Shown: piece by piece, positions 17,283-25,538 of the stretch
How the letters are laid out: each line of letters begins with the position of its first letter
Numbering within the stretch: position 1 is the first letter of the stretch
Assembly: GCA_018267365.1 (NCBI GenBank)
Contig: JAFDYQ010000035.1
Span: forward strand, 1 to 49,394
DNA from: Bacteroidota bacterium
Lineage (GTDB): Bacteria; Bacteroidota; Bacteroidia; Chitinophagales; LD1
Direction of reading: 5' to 3'
Length of the DNA stretch: 49,394 bases
Translations under genes and position numbers: made by a program
The notes under the pieces: generated by a model
Database searches by the model: none
What the model saw: the letters and a program-made list of their open reading frames with translations, nothing else
Told to the model about the DNA's origin: nothing

Positions 17283-18702
17283 TGGCTATCACCGATGTTT
17301 TATTGAAAGGAGCTGGATTGCTCGTAGTAGGGTGCTGGATAGATACAAAGTAGTTGCGGCCATCGGGCGTAAACATATTGCCCGAGGTCTCACAGCCCTC
17401 CGGTCCCACCATAAAGCGCTGCAGGTCGTCTAAGGTTGGATCGGGGATAGACATATCCAGGAAGTAAACCTCATTATAAACCTCGTGTCTGGCTGATACT
17501 TCTGCGCTCGCGCTGCCATTCTTGTCGCCATCCGTATCCTCGCTGATGATCAGATACTTTTTGCCGCGTATGGTAGCTGAGGTCATGGCATCAGGACTGG
17601 AGAAGCAGAAGCGCGAGTCTTTTTTGCTTATACCGCCATTGAGATACGGACGCATTTTATTTGTCTTGAGGTCCAGCTCCACTATGCGGCCATAGTGGTC
17701 CTCATAGTTGTCTCCGGTAGCGCGGCATAGCTGATCGAGGTGCCTGGCCGGCCTGCCACCCATCGCTATCTCGCGGCCAAAGTTGAAGTGATTAGTGCCC
17801 GACTCGCTGATGTAGAGTTTGTCACCTATGGCCTCTATCCACTCTGTACTGTTCAGCATAGTAGCATGGCGCCGCACGGCCACGTCTATGATATTCATGA
17901 GGGAATCCTCCTGCATGGGCAGCGCGATCCAGGAGCCGCTTTGCGCATCTGCACTCTGCTGATAGGCATAGAGCTGACCACCCGTGTAGACGCCCGGTTC
18001 TTTGCAGATATATTTGAATACAATGGCCGGTACATTGTCTGATGTCAGGTAGATCGTCTTGCCATCAGGCATGCACTGTGCGTCCTCGTGGGGATAGCGG
18101 CCAAATTCTTTGATCTTCTGTATGGCTTTATGCGTCCGGGGGTCTACCTCTACCATCCATCCGTAGTTGAGGTATTTCTTTTTGCCGTTGTAGTCGGAAG
18201 TGTCGGTGATGCCAAAGCGCGTGTAGATCTCAGCATTGCTCTGAGGAAATTCTTCTTCTGTGGTCAGGATTGTTCCACGTGGAGTGATAGTGCCACCGCA
18301 GTTGCGAAAGGTCTCGCCCACATTGCTGAAATCTACAGCATGCTTGTCTCCTATCACCACCCACTCGCCGCGTTTTTTTCGCACCTCAAAGACAGTACCA
18401 CCACCGCCGTCGCCTAGCAGTTTATTGGGGATGTGTTCTTCCTGATTGACATACAGGTAGCCGTGCTCGCTACTACTGTCTATCGGTATGTAGACGATCA
18501 TGTCCTGGCTGCCTTTGGCGGGAGCTTTGATGCCGGTGTTTGTGACTACGGTGTCAAACTCGCTGTAGAGGATGGAGTATTTAAATCCCTCTGGGATGAT
18601 GACTGTCCTGGTCGTGTAGTTGATATCTACGGGTTTGAAAAGGGTCTGGGCCTGGCTTTTGAATGTCAGGGTGGCCAGCAGGAGGATAAGCGACTTTTTC
18701 AT
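17269..18702 (-). CDS. PhoX-like secreted protein (DUF839)
   Basis: The 477-residue protein has a signal peptide (MKKSLILLLATLTFKSQAQ) and the blocks of the PhoX/DUF839 family: CGGTITPRGTILTTEEEFP near 135, WMVEVDP, EFGRYPHEDAQ and, near the end, GPEGCETSGNMFTPDG. PhoX enzymes are Ca2+/Fe-dependent beta-propeller alkaline phosphatases of the periplasm or surface. The Glu-rich TTEEEF motif and CETSG are the expected metal/active-site neighbourhood. No Tat-type twin arginine is seen in the signal, whereas classical PhoX uses Tat, so catalytic identity is inferred only at family level. The start codon is 4 bp from a -7 element. Confidence 0.82.
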   Translation of the reverse strand: MKKSLILLLATLTFKSQAQTLFKPVDINYTTRTVIIPEGFKYSILYSEFDTVVTNTGIKAPAKGSQDMIVYIPIDSSSEHGYLYVNQEEHIPNKLLGDGGGGTVFEVRKKRGEWVVIGDKHAVDFSNVGETFRNCGGTITPRGTILTTEEEFPQSNAEIYTRFGITDTSDYNGKKKYLNYGWMVEVDPRTHKAIQKIKEFGRYPHEDAQCMPDGKTIYLTSDNVPAIVFKYICKEPGVYTGGQLYAYQQSADAQSGSWIALPMQEDSLMNIIDVAVRRHATMLNSTEWIEAIGDKLYISESGTNHFNFGREIAMGGRPARHLDQLCRATGDNYEDHYGRIVELDLKTNKMRPYLNGGISKKDSRFCFSSPDAMTSATIRGKKYLIISEDTDGDKNGSASAEVSARHEVYNEVYFLDMSIPDPTLDDLQRFMVGPEGCETSGNMFTPDGRNYFVSIQHPTTSNPAPFNKTSVIAITGF

Positions 18703-18706
18703 GCTA

Positions 18707-18714
18707 CAAATATA
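18707..18714 (-). promoter_or_regulatory. -7 element abutting the PhoX-like start codon
   Basis: Read on the minus strand, TATATTTG ends four bases before the ATG at 18702. Transcription would begin at or next to the start codon, suggesting a leaderless message. No clear TTTG lies at the -33 distance. Confidence 0.4.
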
Positions 18715-18765
18715 TGTACCGGGTCGGGTGCAGGCGTTAATTTATCGTTATCCCGGATCTTATGG

Positions 18766-20847
18766 CTATTTGTCTTTGTAGTAGCTGAAGGTCTTGTATT
18801 TGATGTCAAGCTCGTGAAATAGAAAGGGAAATACAACGTTGTGAGGCAAGACACTATGATTGTTTTGGGCATCTAAAACAAGAATAATCGGGTTCTTGCT
18901 TTTTGTCTTTTGCTGAAGAGCCGCCACATATTTAAAGCTATTGCCGGAGGGTATGCGGTCGTCATTTTCGGAGGCCCCGATCAGCAGTGACGGATAGTTT
19001 GTGCCGGCCCGTATGTTGTGTAGCGGTGAGTAGGAGACGAGATTTGAAAACTGAGTAGAGTCAATGATGCTGCCATATTCCCTGGTCCAGTATACTCCTT
19101 GTGAAAAGTCCTCATATCGAACCATATCGTATAAGCCTGCTTCCAATACTGCTGCCCGGAATGCTTCCGGATGTTGATTGATCGTGGCGGCAGCTATGAG
19201 CGCGCCGTGCGAATAGCCGGCGATTGCTATTTTATCACTCTGGGCATAGCCGCTGTCTATGAGGAAGCGAGCCGCATAGTAAGTATCATCTATGCTGTTT
19301 TGTTTGTGCAGGACCGCACCATCCTGGTGCCAGTTTTTTACAGCATTAGCGCCACCTCTGATATTAGCTACGGCATATATACCGCCATTGTTGAGGAAAG
19401 CAAAAAGGCCAGGACTGAAATCCGGCTCCATGGAGTGATCGAATGCGCCGTATATGTGCAATATAGCCGGCCCGGGTCCCAGCTTTTTATGTTCCGCAGT
19501 CATCACTATATATATGGGTATCTGAGTACCATCTTTTGACTTGTATTGTGTGATGATAAACTGATAATTGGAGGTGTTGTAGTCTGCGAGCGTGTTTTTC
19601 ATAGCAGTAAGGCTATAGTCTTTCAGGGATACCAGTTGTGCTATAGGGGGGTCTGTGTAGCACTCTGTGGAGATGACTACGCTATTTTGATCTGGTGCGT
19701 AGCAGGTGATCCGGCTGGAGCTACCAGCGGGTAGTTTGTGTGATTTCAGTAAGTGACCATCGGGGGAAAACACACAAAGATATTCCTGAAAAGCATCCTC
19801 CATGATCGCCACGAATTTATCTTCCCGGTATGTGGCCTCTTTGATACGATAGTTGTCCTGATTATCTAGGACTACCCCCCACTGGCGCGGGTTGGCAGGG
19901 CTGATCTCCACGATTTGGCCGTTGTATGCTCCTTTATTTGTACTAACGGCGAGGAGTGTATCTTGCCGTGACCCTATGATTGTGGTGTGCGTCCCAACCT
20001 CGCTGAACAGTGGTCTGAAAGGAAGGCTTTCGTCCTTTTGATAATCTTTTAAGAAGGTGAGGGTGCGGTTTTCCTCCGGAAAGAACTCTGAGATGATGGC
20101 GAACCGGCCGTCTTCTGTCACCCTTATCTTTGACAGGTTGTATGGATAATCTTTGTCCTCAAAGACTACCTTATCCTGGGCGGGGTCGGTGGCTATTTTG
20201 TGATAGCAGATCTTTTGATTGATGCCTTCGTCCAGGTGTCGGTGCCCATGTGGGAGCGAGTCGAACCGGCTATAAAAGAAGCCATTGTTTAGCCAAACCA
20301 CATTGGAGTTTCGCACCTGATAGATATGTTCTTTCAAGAGCATCTCTGTATTCACATTCAATATGCGTATTTCTTGCCAGTCATTTCCCTCCGGCGAAAA
20401 GGCGAAAGCGCAATAGTTTCCATCTTTTGAAAAGTCTACGTCCGATATCTTTTTGAGGCCCGAAGAGAGCATTTCAGCATTGAAGAGAAACTGGTTCCTG
20501 TCACGTAGGTAGCTTTTGTAGTATATGGTGTTGCTGTATTTATCGATGTAATAGGGACCTGACCTATATGGGATATCATAGCCATATAGGGTATGCCTGA
20601 CATCAAAATCCATTTCATTTTTGCGATGCAAGGATTTGATGTAACTATCAGCCAGATCTTTCTCGGTCTTGAGCCAGTCCTGTCGCGCCTTGCTCTCTTG
20701 CTCCAGATGGCGGTAGGGGTCGGCCACCGGTGTGCCCCATATGGTGTCTATGGCAGTACTCGTAGATACAGAGGGATAGACCAGTAGCTCTTGAGCACTG
20801 GCTATAAAGGGTAAAAAAAGCAGAAGTAAGCGGATGGGTGTTTTCAT
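18766..20847 (-). CDS. Prolyl oligopeptidase family serine peptidase (S9A)
   Basis: The 693-residue protein starts with a signal peptide (MKTPIRLLLLFLPFIASAQ), then PVADPYRHLEQE, the entry motif of S9A propeptidases, a beta-propeller region (about 80-420) and a C-terminal alpha/beta hydrolase domain. The nucleophile is Ser546 in AGYSHGA, where the usual motif is GGSNGG. The acid is Asp629 or Asp630 in ASENDDRIP, and the base His664 in NNHSV. It would cleave short peptides after proline in the periplasm. It follows hpt by 19 bp and could be cotranscribed with it. Confidence 0.88.
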   Translation of the reverse strand: MKTPIRLLLLFLPFIASAQELLVYPSVSTSTAIDTIWGTPVADPYRHLEQESKARQDWLKTEKDLADSYIKSLHRKNEMDFDVRHTLYGYDIPYRSGPYYIDKYSNTIYYKSYLRDRNQFLFNAEMLSSGLKKISDVDFSKDGNYCAFAFSPEGNDWQEIRILNVNTEMLLKEHIYQVRNSNVVWLNNGFFYSRFDSLPHGHRHLDEGINQKICYHKIATDPAQDKVVFEDKDYPYNLSKIRVTEDGRFAIISEFFPEENRTLTFLKDYQKDESLPFRPLFSEVGTHTTIIGSRQDTLLAVSTNKGAYNGQIVEISPANPRQWGVVLDNQDNYRIKEATYREDKFVAIMEDAFQEYLCVFSPDGHLLKSHKLPAGSSSRITCYAPDQNSVVISTECYTDPPIAQLVSLKDYSLTAMKNTLADYNTSNYQFIITQYKSKDGTQIPIYIVMTAEHKKLGPGPAILHIYGAFDHSMEPDFSPGLFAFLNNGGIYAVANIRGGANAVKNWHQDGAVLHKQNSIDDTYYAARFLIDSGYAQSDKIAIAGYSHGALIAAATINQHPEAFRAAVLEAGLYDMVRYEDFSQGVYWTREYGSIIDSTQFSNLVSYSPLHNIRAGTNYPSLLIGASENDDRIPSGNSFKYVAALQQKTKSKNPIILVLDAQNNHSVLPHNVVFPFLFHELDIKYKTFSYYKDK

Positions 20848-20866
20848 AGTAAGTAAGGGTGGCGTT

Positions 20867-21403
20867 TTACATCACCTGATAGATCTCTTTGAGGTTGCGG
20901 CCCAGGCCGTCATAATCGAGGCCGTAGCCTACGATAAACTCGTTTGGTATTTCCAGGCCTACATAGTCTATGCGGAGGTCAGTTTTCAGCGCTTTGGGTT
21001 TGAAAAGGAGTGTGGCTACTTTGATAGAGGCGGGGCCCAGCGCCTCAGTAGAAGGCACGATTTTGGCCAAGGTGTGGCCCGTGTCTATGATGTCTTCTAC
21101 CAGGATGATATCACGGCCCCGTACATCCTCACTGATGCCTATGAGAGAGGTGAGTTCGCCGGTAGAGGCGGTGCCGCGGTAAGAAGAGGCTTTGATGAAA
21201 GATATCTCGCAGTGGCAGGTCAGCTCCTTGACCAGGTCGGAGGCAAACATGAAGGAACCATTGAGAATGGGCACGATGAGCGGAGTTTTGCCTGCGTAGT
21301 CTGTGTTGATCTTGTCTGCTATTTGCTTGACAGCTGCGAGTATCTGCTGCTCAGTAATATAAAGCCGGAAGGACTTATCGCCCAGCGTTATAGTTTTCTC
21401 CAT
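20867..21403 (-). CDS. hpt: Hypoxanthine phosphoribosyltransferase
   Basis: The protein is 178 residues when started at the ATG at 21403 (MEKTITLGDKSFRLY), which matches the family; the 15 upstream in-frame codons (starting at 21448) do not. The PRPP-binding motif is VEDIIDTGHTL, preceded by the flexible loop SSYRGTASTGE, and the purine-specificity end contains KTDLRIDYVGLEIPNEFIVGYGLDYDG. It salvages hypoxanthine and guanine to IMP and GMP in the cytoplasm. Confidence 0.95.
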   Translation of the reverse strand: MEKTITLGDKSFRLYITEQQILAAVKQIADKINTDYAGKTPLIVPILNGSFMFASDLVKELTCHCEISFIKASSYRGTASTGELTSLIGISEDVRGRDIILVEDIIDTGHTLAKIVPSTEALGPASIKVATLLFKPKALKTDLRIDYVGLEIPNEFIVGYGLDYDGLGRNLKEIYQVM

Positions 21404-21458
21404 CGTGCATCTTTTGGCAAAAATGTATTTTTTGAGAAATATAAGCAAGGATATTTTT

Positions 21459-21590
21459 TAGCACAGAGGTCACGGTGTTTTCTACTCATAGAGTAAATAA
21501 AAAGGCGAGGGCACAGAGAGAATCAAACTCTCTGTGCCCTCGTGATGGCTGTTAAACCCTAATCTCTGTGCGCTCTGTGTAGTGAGCCGT
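21459..21590. repeat. Palindromic intergenic element with repeated CTCTGTG units
   Basis: The 140-bp gap between hpt and msrA contains repeated CACAGAG/CTCTGTG words: CACAGAGGTCACGGTG near 21462, the long hairpin at 21506-21542 (CACAGAGAG/CTCTCTGTG), and CTCTGTGCGCTCTGTG near 21564. Its sequence character is unlike the neighbouring genes. It looks like a REP- or MITE-type repeat family that also supplies the terminator of msrA. Copies elsewhere in the genome would confirm it. Confidence 0.5.
21506..21542 (-). terminator. Strong intrinsic terminator of msrA
   Basis: A perfect 15-bp stem (21506-21520 with 21528-21542) encloses a 7-nt loop. On the minus strand it is followed by CCTTTTTATTT, so it terminates the msrA transcript 47 bp after its stop. 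Confidence 0.8.
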
Positions 21591-22255
21591 TATTTCTTGA
21601 TCCGGTCTTTGAATACCTTTTCAAATTTCTCAACCTTGGGACGTATCACTATCTGGCAGTATGGCTGAGAGCCATGCTGATTGTAGTAATCCTGATGGTA
21701 GTCTTCGGCTTTATAGAAGACCGAGAATGGTGTCACCTCTGTCACGATGGGATTGCTGTATACTTTGGCGTCGGTGAGCGCCTTGATAATATCCTGTGCC
21801 GCTTTCTTCTGCTCCTCATTGCGGTAGAAGATGGCAGACCGGTACTGCGTACCCTCATCATTGCCTTGCCTATTGAGCGTAGTCGGGTCATGTACAGTGA
21901 AGAAAACCTTGAATATCTCATCGAGATTGGTCTTTGTCTTGTCATAGGTGATCTGTACCACCTCAGCATGACCGGTCTGACCTGTGCAGACGTCTCGGTA
22001 AGACGGATTTTTCATAGTGCCACCGCTAAAACCGGACTCGACGCTCACTACGCCATCCAGTCTTTGATAAATTGCTTCTATACACCAGTAGCAGCCACCC
22101 GCCAGGGTGATCGTATCGAGATTTGTGTTGCTCATTTTTTGAGGGTTGTTTTTTGTGGGAGATGAAGATGCTTGCTTGCCCTGGCCGCAGCTCTGCAGCG
22201 ATAGGATGAGGCCAAAAAGCAATAGTAACGGGGTCTTTTGGATGAAGTGGGTCAT
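21590..22255 (-). CDS. msrA: Peptide methionine-S-sulfoxide reductase, lipoprotein form
   Basis: The 221-residue protein reduces methionine-S-sulfoxide in damaged proteins. The active-site motif is GCYWC, with catalytic Cys55 and a second Cys58, followed by EAIYQRLDGVVSVESGFSGG, TGQTGHAEVVQ, FFTVHDPTTLNRQGNDEGTQYRS and HQDYYNQH as expected for MsrA. Unlike the common cytoplasmic enzyme it starts with a lipoprotein signal ending SLQSC (Cys23) and a Ser/Lys/Asn linker, so it should act in the periplasm, anchored to a membrane. It follows the LysM gene by 41 bp and ends at a strong terminator. Confidence 0.93.
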   Translation of the reverse strand: MTHFIQKTPLLLLFGLILSLQSCGQGKQASSSPTKNNPQKMSNTNLDTITLAGGCYWCIEAIYQRLDGVVSVESGFSGGTMKNPSYRDVCTGQTGHAEVVQITYDKTKTNLDEIFKVFFTVHDPTTLNRQGNDEGTQYRSAIFYRNEEQKKAAQDIIKALTDAKVYSNPIVTEVTPFSVFYKAEDYHQDYYNQHGSQPYCQIVIRPKVEKFEKVFKDRIKK

Positions 22256-22296
22256 TGGTTTATTTTATCCAATAGACGCAAAGAAGGGGCCAAACC

Positions 22297-23607
22297 TTAC
22301 AGGCTGGATATGAGCAGCGTCTGGCCTATCTTGATATCGTTATCCTTGAGCCCATTGAGGCGCATCAGGTTCTCCACCGGTACATTGTACTGGCGGGCTA
22401 TAGAGTAGAGCGTGTCGCTGTCTTCTACCTTGTGATAGCAGGTATCTATCAGTACTCCGGTGGTACCATCGGCGGGTGCCGCCTTGCCATTATTGTCTAC
22501 AACGTGGAACTTAAGGGGCGTTTCACGGTTTCCACGTAGAACAATGACCTGGCCCGGGAGTGGCTGGCAGTTGGTATTGATGCCGTTCCTTTTGTAGAGC
22601 TCGGGGAGCTGCACACCAAATTTTTGTGCCACATCACGCATGGTCTCTCCCTCGGTCAGCTCGTATTGATAGTAGCTGGTCTCGGATTTTTTTTTCTCGA
22701 GATAGACGTATTCACCGGCCTTGAGGCTCGTGCCCGGTGTCATATCGTTGAAGGCATAAAGGTCTTCTACACTCACATTGTATTTCTGCCCGATGGCGTA
22801 GAGTGTGACAGATGGCTTGAATACTATGGCGCGTACACCATTTATCAGGCGCTCGTCCAGCTGTATCCCACCATAGGCGGCATTGATCTGCGTGGCGGGT
22901 GCACTGACCGGCGTCGTCACAGCTTTTACTTTTACTGTCTCCACCGATGCTGTAGTGGTTGTCTGCTGTACTTTGGGTTGCGCAGGCATGGACTGAGGGT
23001 ACTGTGTAGGTGCAGCAGGCACACCCGGCGCACTGGCAGTAGGCACAGCAGAGGCAGAAGAAGACGCCAGAACGGGCTGTGCCGGAGCATCACCGTTCAG
23101 CACTTGCCTATCCAGGTCATACAGCTTATACGCTTCTATCAGGCCGATGATGATCTGTGGATACTGGGGATTAGTAGCATACCCTGCAGCTTTCAGTCCG
23201 CGCGCCCAGCCCTTGTAGTCGTTCGCCTTTAGCTTAAAGAGGCCCGCATAGCGCGGCCTGTTCTTTAGAAAGTCCGAGTGGTCTTTAAACGATTCTTCGG
23301 GTGATTTATAGACACGGAAACATTCCTGCGGCTGGTCGTCATCATGACGATACGAAGCGCCTGACCATTCGTTATGGCATTTGATGCCAAAGTGATTATT
23401 TGAGTTGAGCGCCAGGACAGACTGGCCACAGCCTGACTCGTGTATGCCCTGCGCCAATGTCACACTTGCGGGTATACCTGTGAGCCTCATCTCTTCGATG
23501 GCTATGTTCTTGTATTTCTCTATGTAGTCCATCACAGCCTTTGGCGACTGTGCCTGCGCGGTCATACCGCACAGTATGAATGATAGGCAGCAAACTACTA
23601 AACGCAT
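22297..23607 (-). CDS. Glucosaminidase-like peptidoglycan hydrolase with three LysM domains
   Basis: The 436-residue protein has a signal peptide (MRLVVCCLSFILCGMTAQAQ), a GH73-type glucosaminidase domain (about 24-170; TLAQGIHESGCGQS with catalytic Glu57, NNHFGIKC, and GYATNPQYPQIIIGLI at the end), a long Pro/Ala/Thr/Ser-rich linker (about 175-255), and three LysM-like modules (about 268-312, 315-362 and 390-436; the last has the clearest DTLYSIARQYNVPVENLMRLN). It would bind and cut the glycan strands of peptidoglycan. A weak parS-like match lies inside at 22528-22543. Confidence 0.9.
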   Translation of the reverse strand: MRLVVCCLSFILCGMTAQAQSPKAVMDYIEKYKNIAIEEMRLTGIPASVTLAQGIHESGCGQSVLALNSNNHFGIKCHNEWSGASYRHDDDQPQECFRVYKSPEESFKDHSDFLKNRPRYAGLFKLKANDYKGWARGLKAAGYATNPQYPQIIIGLIEAYKLYDLDRQVLNGDAPAQPVLASSSASAVPTASAPGVPAAPTQYPQSMPAQPKVQQTTTTASVETVKVKAVTTPVSAPATQINAAYGGIQLDERLINGVRAIVFKPSVTLYAIGQKYNVSVEDLYAFNDMTPGTSLKAGEYVYLEKKKSETSYYQYELTEGETMRDVAQKFGVQLPELYKRNGINTNCQPLPGQVIVLRGNRETPLKFHVVDNNGKAAPADGTTGVLIDTCYHKVEDSDTLYSIARQYNVPVENLMRLNGLKDNDIKIGQTLLISSL

Positions 23608-23754
23608 CTCGGGCAGTTTTTCTCAAGGGATAAAGTAAAAACAAGTCCGTCTTATATCTTACGCTCCTTATGGACTGTTTGTTGTGCTTTTTCTGCAAAA
23701 TAGTACAGTCAAGCGCCCATCAAATAACCCATTTTCGGTACGGAGCTGCTAAAA

Positions 23755-24390
23755 CTATAATTTTCTGGCGAAACTCACACCATCTCTGATGGGAACTATG
23801 ACGGTCTGCACGCGTGGGTCTGTAGCTACTTTCTGATTGTAATGGTGCATATTCAGGCCATCCTTGTCTTTGTTTTCAGAGAGCACTTTGCCATCGCGTA
23901 GTACGTTGTCGCTCAGGATATAGCCGCCGGGGTTGACGCGGTCTATTACCAGGTCAAAGTAGTGGGGATAGTTGACCTTATCAGCATCTATAAATACGAG
24001 ATCGAAATTACCTTCTATTTGGGGGATGGTCTCCAGCGCATTGCCGGGTATGAATTTTATTTTGTCTGCCATACCGCTGCGCTGGAAGTATTTGCTGAAG
24101 AGCGGCTCCAACTCTTCATTGATATCGAGTGTATGGATAATGCCATCGTCAGCCAGGCCTTTGGCGAGGCAAAGGGTGGCATATCCTGTGAAGGTGCCTA
24201 TCTCCAGTATCCGGCGCGGGCGCACCATGCGGCTGATCATCTCCAGGAAAATACCCTGTATGTGGCCGCTGCACATCTGCGGCATCTGAACTTTCAGGAA
24301 TGTTTCACGTGAAATCTCTGCGAGCAGCGGATCTTCTGCAGATGACTGTGCGCCGAGATAGTTATGGAGTATGTCGGGTGAGAAGGCCAT
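23755..24390 (-). CDS. Class I SAM-dependent O-methyltransferase
   Basis: The 211-residue protein follows the catechol/caffeoyl-CoA O-methyltransferase family. SAM motif I is ILEIGTFTGYATLCLA, the acidic motif near the metal site is DLVFIDADKVNYPHYFDLV, and the third block is GGYILSDNVLRDGKV. It methylates hydroxyls, usually of aromatic compounds, with Mg2+; the substrate is unknown. It begins 12 bp after idi stops, so it is the last gene of a gamma-carbonic-anhydrase/idi/methyltransferase cluster. A parS-like site is embedded near its 5' end. Confidence 0.9.
   Translation of the reverse strand: MAFSPDILHNYLGAQSSAEDPLLAEISRETFLKVQMPQMCSGHIQGIFLEMISRMVRPRRILEIGTFTGYATLCLAKGLADDGIIHTLDINEELEPLFSKYFQRSGMADKIKFIPGNALETIPQIEGNFDLVFIDADKVNYPHYFDLVIDRVNPGGYILSDNVLRDGKVLSENKDKDGLNMHHYNQKVATDPRVQTVIVPIRDGVSFARKL
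24301..24316. promoter_or_regulatory. parS-like palindrome within coding DNA (14/16)
   Basis: TGTTTCACGTGAAATC matches the classical consensus TGTTTCACGTGAAACA over its first 14 bases. It lies in the 5' part of the methyltransferase gene. Confidence 0.5.
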
Positions 24391-24402
24391 GTGGTTTGGT
24401 GT

Positions 24403-24936
24403 TTAGCTGCCCTGCATAAAGAGATGCTGCAGAATGATGGGAAACCAAAACGAGTACTTTTCCGGTGTGGCCTTCATGTCATTCAGTAGTTCTTCTTTGG
24501 TGACCCATTTCACAGCGTGTATCTCATCTTTATTAAACTCGAACGGACCATCAAACACACCAGTGAACACCCAGTCAAACTCGTGCTCGGTGAGGCCGCT
24601 ATTACTGTCGTGAGCTTTGTAGGTAAAGTGGAATTCTTTTTTTAGCGGTGTCACTATGCCCAGCTCCTCACGCAGCCGGCGAGCCGCCGCCGCTTCAAAA
24701 CTTTCGCCATCGCGCGGGTGGCTGCAGCAGGTGTTGCTCCAGATGCCGGCCCAGTGATATTTAGTAAAGGCACGCTGCTGTATCAGCATTTTGCCTTCGC
24801 TGTTGTAGATGATCACGCTTATAGCCTGGTGCAGCAGGCCCTTTTGGTGTGCCTCTGTTTTGCCCATGAGGCCGGTGGGGTTTCCATCGGTATCTGTGAG
24901 GACTACCAGCTCCTCACCTACTTTTTCTTCCATCAT
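24403..24936 (-). CDS. idi: Isopentenyl-diphosphate delta-isomerase, type 1
   Basis: The protein is 177 residues from the ATG at 24936. This start is chosen because AAGGAG lies seven bases upstream (24944-24949) and it falls just after the preceding stop. The Nudix-like fold shows the active-site cysteine in NTCCSHP (Cys71), the Nudix-like helix FEAAAARRLREELG, and the catalytic Glu region LTEHEFDWVF. It interconverts isopentenyl and dimethylallyl diphosphate for isoprenoid synthesis. Type 1 enzymes are metal-dependent and cytoplasmic. Confidence 0.94.
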   Translation of the reverse strand: MMEEKVGEELVVLTDTDGNPTGLMGKTEAHQKGLLHQAISVIIYNSEGKMLIQQRAFTKYHWAGIWSNTCCSHPRDGESFEAAAARRLREELGIVTPLKKEFHFTYKAHDSNSGLTEHEFDWVFTGVFDGPFEFNKDEIHAVKWVTKEELLNDMKATPEKYSFWFPIILQHLFMQGS

Positions 24937-24938
24937 AT

Positions 24939-25460
24939 TCACTCTCCTTGTTTGAACCAACCAGCGTACATCAGGTAGTTATTGCCGATGCGCTCTATCA
25001 GGTTTTTAAAGTTATTCTCGTCAAGGTCTTTCACCTTTTTCGCCGGTATACCGGCATAAATGGTGCCACTCTCTACCACCGTATTTTCCAGCACTATGGC
25101 TCCTGCCGCAATGATGCTGTTCTTTTTGATCACCGCATTGTCCATCACAATGGCACCCATCCCGATGAGTACGTTGTCTTCTATGGTGCAGCCGTGCACT
25201 ATTGCGCGGTGACCTATGGATACGAAATCGCATATCGTGGTGGGAGATTTCTGATACGTGCAGTGGATCACTGCGCCGTCCTGAATGTTTACTTTATTGC
25301 CTATGCGGATATAGTGTACATCACCGCGTACCACGGCTGTGAACCATACGCTGCAGTCATCGCCCATGGTGACATCACCTACTACGGTAGCATTATCAGC
25401 GAGCCAGCAGTTGGCTCCAAATTTTGGCGCGATGCCATTGACCGGGAGTACTAGTGCCAT
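24939..25460 (-). CDS. Gamma-carbonic anhydrase family hexapeptide protein
   Basis: The protein is 173 residues when started at the ATG at 25460 (MALVLPVNGIAPKFG); a further in-frame ATG at 25487 gives a nonconserved lead. The left-handed beta-helix repeats are evident (IRIGNKVNIQDGAVIH and so on). The zinc ligands expected for the family are present: His66 in DGAVIH, His84 in SIGHRA and His89 in IVHG. Such proteins include CamH/YrdA-like relatives; whether it hydrates CO2 is uncertain. It lies two bases upstream of the idi start and is probably translationally coupled to it. Confidence 0.9.
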   Translation of the reverse strand: MALVLPVNGIAPKFGANCWLADNATVVGDVTMGDDCSVWFTAVVRGDVHYIRIGNKVNIQDGAVIHCTYQKSPTTICDFVSIGHRAIVHGCTIEDNVLIGMGAIVMDNAVIKKNSIIAAGAIVLENTVVESGTIYAGIPAKKVKDLDENNFKNLIERIGNNYLMYAGWFKQGE

Positions 25461-25538
25461 TCTTTCAGGTGGATGGCAAAGGTGCAAAGAAAATGATAAG
25501 TATGGTAGCGGCTTTGCAGAAGGTTAACAGTAAGCCGT

